From positions 1 through 12,242 of the forward strand of contig CALVPA010000003.1 of assembly GCA_944350395.1 (NCBI GenBank): a DNA stretch of 12,242 bases, given 5' to 3'. Position 1 is the stretch's first letter. Each line of letters opens with the position of its first letter. The notes under the pieces are model-generated. The model was not told the origin of the DNA. It did no database searches and worked only from the letters and a program-made list of their open reading frames with translations. Position numbers and translations under genes: made by a program. Below, piece by piece: positions 7,299 to 12,242 of the stretch. Origin of the DNA: an uncultured Bacilli bacterium (GTDB lineage Bacteria > Bacillota_I > Bacilli_A > RF39 > UBA660).

Positions 7299-9104
7299 AT
7301 GGGCATTTATTTTATAGTGGTGAGTATATTTTATTCGATAATGCTAAATATATTTTACTTTAGCAAAAAACACATAAATTCTGCTGAAACGAGACTATTT
7401 TCGTATATTCTTGTCGCCAATTTTTTTGGACTTATCTTAGAATCTTTATGCGTTTTAGCTTGTGGTAAATTTATCGGAAATCCAATATTACCAGCTATAT
7501 TTGTAAAGTTCTATCTTACTTATCTTGAACTATTTTTGCTATTATTTACTTTATATATATATACTATCTGTTATAAGACATCAAAAACTAAAAAGCCAAT
7601 ATATTACCGAATTTTGGAAAAAATAAGTTATGGATTATTCATGATATGTTGGATAACAATGCTTGTTTTACCGGTAGACGTTTCGATAAATTATGCAACC
7701 GGCATGGCTGTTGATTTTGTGTATATTTGTTCAGCTTGTTGTATTTTAGTATGGATAACTTCTATGATTAAAAACTTCAATAAAATAAATAAAGGTAAAT
7801 TTATACCAATTATATCATTTATTGTTCTAGGCACTATTATATCTTATATTCAAAAAGTATATCCATCAATTACGCTTATCACATCGATGGAAACATTTAT
7901 AATATTTTTAATGTATTTTACGATAGAAAACCCTGATGTCAAGATGATAAGCGAGTTAAATTTAGCTAGAGAGCAAGCTGAAAAAGCGAATAGAGCAAAA
8001 ACAGAATTTTTATCAAATATGTCACACGAGATTAGGACACCGCTCAATGCTATAGTAGGATTTAGCAATAGTCTTTCCGAAGAAAATCTTCCTAATAGTG
8101 CTAAAGACGATATAAAATACATAATGAATGCAAGCGAAAATTTATTAGAATTAGTAAATGGTATATTAGACATATCTAAAATTGAAGCGGATAAGATAGA
8201 AATAGTAAATACCGAATACAGCTTAGAAAATATTTTAGATGATTTAGTTGCACTGACTAAATCGAGGTTAGGAGAAAAACCTATAGAATTTAAGACATCT
8301 TTTGCCCCAGATTTACCTAAAAATCTTTATGGAGATCATTCCCGAATTAAGCAGATATGCATAAATTTGTTAACAAATGCCGTAAAATACACAAACGAAG
8401 GATATATCGAATTTAAGGTTAGTTCGGTTAAAAAAGGTAAAGTTTGCAGACTCATATTTTCTGTAGAAGATTCTGGAATCGGAATTAAGAAAGAGAATAT
8501 AGATAAACTGTTCAATAAATTCGAAAGATTGGATTTAGAAAAGAATACATCTATAGAAGGTAGTGGACTAGGATTAGCGATTACTAAGAAACTTGTAGAA
8601 TTAATGAAAGGAAATATTGTCGTTCATAGTACATATGGAAAAGGATCTAAATTTACCGTAGCTTTAGACCAAGTAATTGTAGAAAAGCCTACAATTAAGT
8701 ACGAAGTAGAAGAAAACAGTGATAAAACGGTATATTTTAAAAACAAGCGAGTGCTTGTAGTAGATGATAACAAGTTAAATCTTAAAGTTGCAGAAAAACT
8801 GTTAGAACCGTTTAAAATGAAAGTTGAAACAGCAAACAGTGGAGATGAATGTATTACCAAAATTAAAAATAATGAGCATTACGATTTAATATTACTAGAT
8901 GATATGATGCCACATAAGAGTGGAGTAGAAACGTTTAAAGAACTTAAAAAAATAGATAAATTCGATATTCCAGTTGTCGCGCTTACTGCAAATGCAATAA
9001 GTGGAATGAAAGAACATTACTTAGAAAAGGGGTTCAACGATTACTTATCGAAACCTATTGAAAAAAAAGAACTTATAAGAGTATTAAAAAAATTTTTAAA
9101 GTGA
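7299..9104 (+). CDS. Seven-helix hybrid sensor histidine kinase
   Basis: This is a membrane sensor kinase of 601 aa. Residues 1-210 hold about seven hydrophobic helices (near 4-20, 34-55, 63-90, 107-125, 137-155, 168-186 and 190-208) with no large outer domain, so the signal is probably sensed in or near the membrane. A short coiled linker (217-236) leads to HisKA with the phospho-His H243 in MSHEIRTPLN. The ATPase domain follows, with the N box NLLTNAVKY (356-364), G1 box DSGIGI (391-396) and G2 box GSGLGL (421-426). The C-terminal receiver has the acidic pair D489/D490, phospho-acceptor D534 in LLDDMMP, T563 and K585. All catalytic residues are intact. It has no Hpt domain of its own; one is encoded by the next gene, 19 bp downstream. 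The input ligand is unknown. Confidence 0.93.
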   Translation: MGIYFIVVSIFYSIMLNIFYFSKKHINSAETRLFSYILVANFFGLILESLCVLACGKFIGNPILPAIFVKFYLTYLELFLLLFTLYIYTICYKTSKTKKPIYYRILEKISYGLFMICWITMLVLPVDVSINYATGMAVDFVYICSACCILVWITSMIKNFNKINKGKFIPIISFIVLGTIISYIQKVYPSITLITSMETFIIFLMYFTIENPDVKMISELNLAREQAEKANRAKTEFLSNMSHEIRTPLNAIVGFSNSLSEENLPNSAKDDIKYIMNASENLLELVNGILDISKIEADKIEIVNTEYSLENILDDLVALTKSRLGEKPIEFKTSFAPDLPKNLYGDHSRIKQICINLLTNAVKYTNEGYIEFKVSSVKKGKVCRLIFSVEDSGIGIKKENIDKLFNKFERLDLEKNTSIEGSGLGLAITKKLVELMKGNIVVHSTYGKGSKFTVALDQVIVEKPTIKYEVEENSDKTVYFKNKRVLVVDDNKLNLKVAEKLLEPFKMKVETANSGDECITKIKNNEHYDLILLDDMMPHKSGVETFKELKKIDKFDIPVVALTANAISGMKEHYLEKGFNDYLSKPIEKKELIRVLKKFLK

Positions 9105-9123
9105 AGGATAGGATGTGTGAATT

Positions 9124-9897
9124 ATGAAAGATGTATCTATATTAACTAACAATGGAGTAGACGTACAAAAAAGTTTAGAATTATTTGGAGATATGGCAAC
9201 ATATGACCAGATGCTAGAGGACTTCTTAAAAGAAGTAGATGGTAAATTGGAAGAAGCTAAAAAATATAAGGAAGAAGCCGATATGGCTAATTATGCCATT
9301 ATAGTTCATTCTTTAAAGAGTGACTGCAAGTATTTTGGACTTATGAATTTAGCTGATATGTTTTACCAACACGAACTTGCAGGTAAGTCAAACGACTTCT
9401 ATTATGTAACTGCAAACTATGATGCTCTAATAAAAGAAGCACATAAGATGATAAATGTACTTAAAAAGTACATGGGCGTAGAAGTGTCTGATTTAGACGA
9501 AGCAAATAATATTATTAAAGATAAAACTATACTGGTTGTAGATGATTCAAACGTAATACGAAATTTTGTCCAAAAAATATTCGATGGAAAATATGATGTA
9601 AAGATTGCAAAAGATGGGGAAGAGGCGATAAGCATAGTTGCTAATACTCCTCATGAAAAACTAGTATGCATATTACTGGATTTAAATATGCCAAATGTAG
9701 ACGGTTTTGCAGTTTTAGAGTACTTTAAAGCGAACAATCTATACGATAAAGTTCCAGTATCTATAATAACTGGTATAGCAGACGAAGCGACTCTTAATAA
9801 GGCATTTGCATATCCTATCGTAGATGTAATCCAAAAACCATTTAACGAACTCATGATTAAAAATGTAGTCGAAAAGACAATTGCTAGAAAAAAATAA
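9124..9897 (+). CDS. Hpt-receiver phosphorelay protein without output domain
   Basis: This 257-aa cytosolic protein joins a histidine phosphotransfer domain to a receiver. The Hpt part (about 15-115) has the motif HSLKSDCKYFG with phospho-His H62. The receiver (133-255) has D140/D141, the phospho-acceptor D186 in LLDLNMP, T216 and K238, so it should be functional. No DNA-binding, GGDEF, EAL, HD or other output domain follows; the protein ends about 17 residues after the receiver lysine region. With the kinase encoded just upstream it would complete a His-Asp-His-Asp chain, its Hpt probably taking phosphate from the kinase receiver. ATG 9124 is chosen because the closer ATG at 9113 meets a stop after four codons; AAGGATAGGA (9104-9113) is the ribosome site. 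The true output could be a separate regulator such as Spo0A, which is inference. Confidence 0.9.
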   Translation: MKDVSILTNNGVDVQKSLELFGDMATYDQMLEDFLKEVDGKLEEAKKYKEEADMANYAIIVHSLKSDCKYFGLMNLADMFYQHELAGKSNDFYYVTANYDALIKEAHKMINVLKKYMGVEVSDLDEANNIIKDKTILVVDDSNVIRNFVQKIFDGKYDVKIAKDGEEAISIVANTPHEKLVCILLDLNMPNVDGFAVLEYFKANNLYDKVPVSIITGIADEATLNKAFAYPIVDVIQKPFNELMIKNVVEKTIARKK

Positions 9898-9910
9898 ATT
9901 TTTTGAATAT

Positions 9911-9956
9911 AAAAACTCCCTAATTCATATGTTTAAATTGTGAAAGGGAGTTTTTT
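9911..9956 (+). terminator. Terminator-like hairpin containing the spoVS ribosome site
   Basis: AAAAACTCCC (9911-9920) and GGGAGTTTTT (9946-9955) form a perfect 10-bp stem around a 25-base loop and end in a run of T residues to 9956. It follows the phosphorelay operon by 13 bp and can serve as its terminator. The GGGAG of the 3' arm is also the only Shine-Dalgarno sequence for spoVS, ten bases before its ATG at 9961. Confidence 0.7.
9930..9938 (+). promoter_or_regulatory. Possible extended -10 element for spoVS inside the hairpin loop
   Basis: TGT followed by TTAAAT (9933-9938) resembles a weak extended -10 element and would start RNA near 9945, just before the GGGAG. TTAAAT matches only four of six consensus bases and no -35 box is seen. 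No clear sigma-H promoter, as used by Bacillus spoVS, is visible either. Confidence 0.25.
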
Positions 9957-9960
9957 AATA

Positions 9961-10221
9961 ATGGAAATTTTAAAGGTTTCATCAAAATCTAATCCAAACA
10001 AAGTTGCAGGAGCAATTGCAAATGTATTCAGAAATAATGGAGAAGTAGAAATCCAAACTGTAGGTGCAGGAAGCTTAAATCAAGCTATTAAAGCTTTATG
10101 TATCGCAAGAGGCTTTGTCGCTCCATCTGGAAAAAATTTAGTATGTATTCCAGCATTTACCGATATAACTATCGATGGAGAAGAAAAAACGGCAATTAAA
10201 CTCATCGTAGAAGCAAGATAA
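9961..10221 (+). CDS. spoVS: Stage V sporulation protein S
   Basis: The 86-aa product is a full-length SpoVS. It begins MEILKVSSKSNPNKVAGAIA, has the AGSLNQAIKALCIARGFVAP core (residues about 36-55), then CIPAFTDI and the terminal DGEEKTAIKLIVEAR, as in Bacillus. SpoVS is a small Alba-like, probably nucleic-acid-binding protein needed for normal spore coat assembly and septation timing in B. subtilis, although it also occurs in bacteria that do not sporulate. The frame is open from GTG 9940, but the ribosome site GGGAG (9946-9950) lies inside that extension and family members begin at MEILKVS, so ATG 9961 is the start. The gene is flanked by terminators and stands alone, directly after the phosphorelay genes. 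Confidence 0.96.
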   Translation: MEILKVSSKSNPNKVAGAIANVFRNNGEVEIQTVGAGSLNQAIKALCIARGFVAPSGKNLVCIPAFTDITIDGEEKTAIKLIVEAR

Positions 10222-10226
10222 GCCAT

Positions 10227-10255
10227 AAGCATATGCATTTAGCATATGTTTTTTT
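10227..10255 (+). terminator. Terminator of spoVS
   Basis: AAGCATATGC (10227-10236) and GCATATGTTT (10242-10251) pair with one G-U wobble across an ATTTA loop, and the T-run extends to 10255. Confidence 0.85.
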
Positions 10256-10262
10256 ATTTGAA

Positions 10263-10290
10263 TTCAACTCTGGGTTGAGTCTATTCAACC
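10263..10290. promoter_or_regulatory. Three alternating TCAAC half-sites, possible operator
   Basis: TTCAAC (10263-10268), GGTTGA (10273-10278) and TTCAACC (10284-10290) carry the pentamer TCAAC in + / - / + orientation, with centres about 10 and 11 bp apart, one DNA turn each. The last two form a 6-bp inverted repeat. The cluster ends about 10 bp upstream of the -35 region of the next promoter, a typical place for an activator site. The protein that would bind is unknown. Confidence 0.4.
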
Positions 10291-10299
10291 AAGACTTTA

Positions 10300-10327
10300 T
10301 TTACTTTTTTTCTAACTATTTTATAAT
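10300..10327 (+). promoter_or_regulatory. Promoter of the rhodanese/thioredoxin-like pair
   Basis: TTTACT (10300-10305) and a perfect TATAAT (10322-10327) are 16 bp apart. The start should be near 10334, giving a leader of about 45 nt, clearly longer than those predicted for the other genes here. The ribosome site is AGGAG (10364-10368). Confidence 0.65.
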
Positions 10328-10365
10328 TGGTTATAGAAACAAGGCAGATTAGCCATAATAGTTAG
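10312..10365. repeat. 9-bp inverted repeat around the promoter and leader
   Basis: CTAACTATT (10312-10320) and AATAGTTAG (10357-10365) are exact inverted copies separated by 36 bp. The left copy lies in the promoter spacer, upstream of the predicted transcription start, so it would not be in the mRNA. The right copy touches the ribosome site AGGAG. The arrangement suits two DNA-bound repressor subunits better than an RNA hairpin. Confidence 0.45.
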
Positions 10366-10378
10366 GAGATGTGTTTTT

Positions 10379-11071
10379 ATGAAAAATAAAATATGGATTA
10401 TTATTTCAGGGGTTTTATTTGTATGTACAATTATATTAGGTATATATGCTATTAATATTAAAGGAAGCAGTGAAAAGTTAAGTGCTCTTCCACTTCCAGA
10501 AGTAACTGGCGGAGAAAGAGGCCTGCTCGGTATAGATAAAAATATAAATGAAAGTACAATAGACGAGTACCTAAATAGACCAGACAGTGTTTATAGAGAT
10601 ATGAGAATGCTTAAAGACCCAGGAAATTATGAAGCGATTGGGGGAGATTCATATCTATCCGGATTTATAAAAGGTTTTGAGGTTGTGCCATATCCACTTC
10701 TTACAGAAGTTAAAGGTTTACCTGAAGCAGTAGGTGACTCTTATACTGGTAAGACACTTTTTACTCAAAATGAAGACGGAACATATACTGCAAATTATGA
10801 AGAGTCACTCGAATATTTGGAATACTATTTTCCAAAAGACAAATATATTTTCTTGATGTGTGGCGGTGGTGGTTATGCAGGCATGACTAAGAACTTACTC
10901 GTATCTCTCGGATGGGATGAAAATAAAATATATGACATCGGTGGATATTGGTACTATAATGGAGAAAACAACGTAGAAGTCAAAAAGACTATAGACGGTA
11001 AAACGACATATGACTTTTGGAAAGTACCATACCATGACATAGATTTCGATGAATTAACAGAGGTAAAATAG
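10379..11071 (+). CDS. Membrane-anchored rhodanese-like protein
   Basis: This 230-aa protein has one N-terminal membrane helix (about 5-26) after MKNK and no lipobox, so it is probably tethered with the domain outside the cell. Residues about 58-215 look like a rhodanese (sulfurtransferase) domain: an early RDMR (73-76) in the place of the family's DVR, a strand YIFLMC leading to the presumed active-site Cys C161 in the loop MCGGGGYAGMTKNLL, and the later SLGWDENKIYDIGGYW (176-191), matching the usual aLGy..v..l.GG pattern. The loop is Gly-rich and lacks the common Arg of CxxGxR. Rhodaneses carry sulfur as a Cys persulfide; the donor and acceptor here are unknown. The gene ends in TAG immediately followed by the ATG of a thioredoxin-like partner, so the two are coexpressed. 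Confidence 0.8.
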   Translation: MKNKIWIIISGVLFVCTIILGIYAINIKGSSEKLSALPLPEVTGGERGLLGIDKNINESTIDEYLNRPDSVYRDMRMLKDPGNYEAIGGDSYLSGFIKGFEVVPYPLLTEVKGLPEAVGDSYTGKTLFTQNEDGTYTANYEESLEYLEYYFPKDKYIFLMCGGGGYAGMTKNLLVSLGWDENKIYDIGGYWYYNGENNVEVKKTIDGKTTYDFWKVPYHDIDFDELTEVK

Positions 11072-11551
11072 ATGAAAAAGAAAGTTGTCATAATATCGTT
11101 AATCATTCTAATAATAGTAGCCGCAGTAATACTCTTAGTAGTAAGTAAAAAAGACACCTCTAACACAGATAAATTTTATCTAGATAGAGAATACTACAAC
11201 ACTGAAGGCAAGTTTATGAGCATAAACGATACCGAATTAGAATCACTTATAGATTATGAAAAATCGTTCGTAGTATTTACTTATTTGCCATATTGCACCT
11301 TTAGTGTTCCATGCGATAAAGTCTTCGCATCATTTATGGAAAAATATGGTATAAGTTTTTATGAGATTACATACGATGATTTTGCAAAGACCAGTTCCAT
11401 CGAGACAGTCAAATATGCACCGTCTGTAATAATCTATAAAGACGGAAAAATTGTCTCATATTTGGATGCGAATGAAGACGATGATTTATCGAAGTACCAA
11501 GATGAAGAGATGTTCGAAAATTGGATGAAAGAATATATATCGATAAAATAA
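11072..11551 (+). CDS. Membrane-anchored thioredoxin-like protein with CX5C motif
   Basis: The 159-aa product has a basic start MKKK, one membrane helix (about 5-24) and an outer domain that looks like a thioredoxin fold. There is a strand SFVVFTYLPYC, two cysteines C75 and C81, a second strand ISFYEITYDD, and the hallmark APSVIIYKDGK (116-126) whose P117 matches the cis-Pro of thioredoxins. The cysteines are spaced CX5C (YCTFSVPC), not CXXC, so it may be an unusual thiol oxidoreductase or a scaffold with a structural disulfide. AGAGG (11059-11063) is a good ribosome site within the end of the rhodanese-like gene, and the ATG directly follows that gene's stop. It probably acts with that protein on an extracytoplasmic sulfur or thiol substrate; this is inference. 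Confidence 0.75.
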   Translation: MKKKVVIISLIILIIVAAVILLVVSKKDTSNTDKFYLDREYYNTEGKFMSINDTELESLIDYEKSFVVFTYLPYCTFSVPCDKVFASFMEKYGISFYEITYDDFAKTSSIETVKYAPSVIIYKDGKIVSYLDANEDDDLSKYQDEEMFENWMKEYISIK

Positions 11552-11586
11552 TACCACTAATCACACGTTTAGTGGTATAATTTTTT
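11551..11586 (+). terminator. Terminator after the thioredoxin-like gene
   Basis: ATACCACTAA (11551-11560) and TTAGTGGTAT (11569-11578) make a perfect 10-bp stem with an 8-base loop, followed by AA and six T residues (11581-11586). The stem begins in the last base of the stop codon. Confidence 0.85.
11573..11581 (+). promoter_or_regulatory. Extended -10 promoter of sufB within the terminator
   Basis: TGG and a perfect TATAAT (11576-11581) form an extended -10 element that overlaps the 3' arm and tail of the terminator. No -35 box is visible. RNA would start near 11588, with AGGTGA (11589-11594) at its very 5' end and only about 11 nt before the ATG. Confidence 0.5.
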
Positions 11587-11598
11587 ATAGGTGAAATT

Positions 11599-12242
11599 AT
11601 GTTTACAGAATTAAACGAAGACACAATTAAAAGAATAAGTAAGATTAAAAAAGAGCCGAAATGGATGACAGAATTTAGAATAAATTCACTCCACAAATTC
11701 GAAGAATTAGGTATGCCTAAGTTTGGTCCAAAGCTAGATATCGACTTTTCTTCTATAAATTATTACAAAAAAACTGGAGACAATGCTTCTAACTGGAAAG
11801 AGGTCAACTGTGCGATTAGGAAAAGATTTAACGACTTAGGAGTAATAGATGCCGAGAATAAATATTTAGACGGTGTAACAAATCAGTACGAAAGTGAAGT
11901 AATATATCACAAGTTAGAGGACGGTCTAAACGAAAAGGGAATAATTTTCCTAAGTACGGACGATGCTTTAAGACTATATCCGAATCTGTTTAAAAAATAC
12001 TTTAATAATTTAGTTAAATACGATGAAAATAAATTTACTGCCTTAAACGGTGCCCTTTGGAGTGGTGGATCTTTTATCTATATTCCCCCTAAAGTAAAAC
12101 TTGATAGACCACTTCAGAGTTACTTTAGGATCGATTCCATGGCACTGGGACAATTTGAAAGAACTATAATCATCGTAGATGACGAAGCAGAATTATCTTA
12201 TATCGAAGGATGTACAGCGATGAGCTACTCTGTAAACTCACT
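11599..12242 (+). CDS. sufB: Fe-S cluster assembly scaffold SufB (partial, 3' end cut)
   Basis: SufB is the scaffold of the SUF system, on which Fe-S clusters are built in complex with SufC (ATPase) and SufD. The 214 complete codons in the window give a typical SufB N-terminal half: IKKEPKWMTEFRINSLHKFE (residues 16-35), the GVTNQYESEVIYHK block (about 91-104), ALNGALWSGGSFIYIPP, YFRIDSMALGQFERTIIIVDD and EGCTAMSYSVNS near the break. It lacks nothing visible, and the rest of the gene lies beyond the window edge. ATG 11599 is supported by AGGTGA five bases earlier. Upstream neighbours are not suf genes, so the common sufC-D-S-U-B order is not kept here; sufC, sufD, sufS and sufU may lie downstream or elsewhere. 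Confidence 0.95.
   Translation, partial: MFTELNEDTIKRISKIKKEPKWMTEFRINSLHKFEELGMPKFGPKLDIDFSSINYYKKTGDNASNWKEVNCAIRKRFNDLGVIDAENKYLDGVTNQYESEVIYHKLEDGLNEKGIIFLSTDDALRLYPNLFKKYFNNLVKYDENKFTALNGALWSGGSFIYIPPKVKLDRPLQSYFRIDSMALGQFERTIIIVDDEAELSYIEGCTAMSYSVNS

Noticed and set aside
9940..9960. GTG start extending SpoVS by seven residues
   Set aside because: The ribosome site lies inside the extension, and the SpoVS family starts at MEILKVS.
10233..10352. 39-codon ORF in the gap before the rhodanese-like gene
   Set aside because: Its ATG is inside the spoVS terminator stem, it has no ribosome site, and the predicted product is Phe/Tyr-rich in the way chance ORFs in T-rich DNA are.

Overview
The window is very AT-rich (by eye roughly 30% G+C, not calculated) with short intergenic gaps, and every gene lies on the + strand. 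TGA works as a stop codon (for example after the 539-aa gene and the hybrid kinase), so the standard bacterial code applies rather than the Mycoplasma code. SpoVS, a YlbD/YlbE pair, a Gram-positive type ParC, a SUF-type SufB and AGGAGG/AGGTG-like ribosome sites together point to a low-GC Firmicute of the Bacilli side, probably spore-forming or derived from a spore former. A little-studied gut lineage related to Erysipelotrichales or RF39 is plausible, but that placement is inference.

Layout. Positions 1-211 are a leader region with a good sigma-A promoter for parC. Positions 212-5199 look like one operon: parC, a 74-aa unknown, a 539-aa unknown, ylbD and ylbE, closed by a strong terminator. 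Next is a single-gene unit (5295-7244) for an acyl-CoA synthetase-like protein of the ANL superfamily with an altered adenylate-binding motif. Then comes a two-gene phosphorelay (7299-9897): a seven-helix hybrid histidine kinase with HisKA, ATPase and receiver domains, and an Hpt-receiver protein with no output domain. spoVS follows at 9961-10221; its Shine-Dalgarno sequence lies in the 3' arm of a terminator-like hairpin. A 157-bp gap with repeated TCAAC half-sites and an inverted repeat around the promoter leads to a two-gene unit: a membrane-anchored rhodanese-like protein and a membrane-anchored thioredoxin-like protein with a CX5C motif. The window ends inside sufB, which starts at 11599 and runs off the right edge.

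How the genes may work together. The phosphorelay has the same order of phosphoryl carriers (His-Asp-His-Asp) as the classical sporulation relay and sits directly before spoVS. YlbD/YlbE and SpoVS are sporulation-associated families. The rhodanese/thioredoxin-like pair suggests sulfur or thiol redox chemistry outside the membrane and lies next to an Fe-S assembly gene, although a terminator separates them. No mobile elements, CRISPR arrays, tRNAs or rRNAs were seen. The main points of interest are compact transcription signals (terminators overlapping the next promoter or ribosome site, very short predicted leaders), the unusual redox pair with its decorated promoter, the altered ANL enzyme, the output-less relay, and a 539-aa protein of unknown family.
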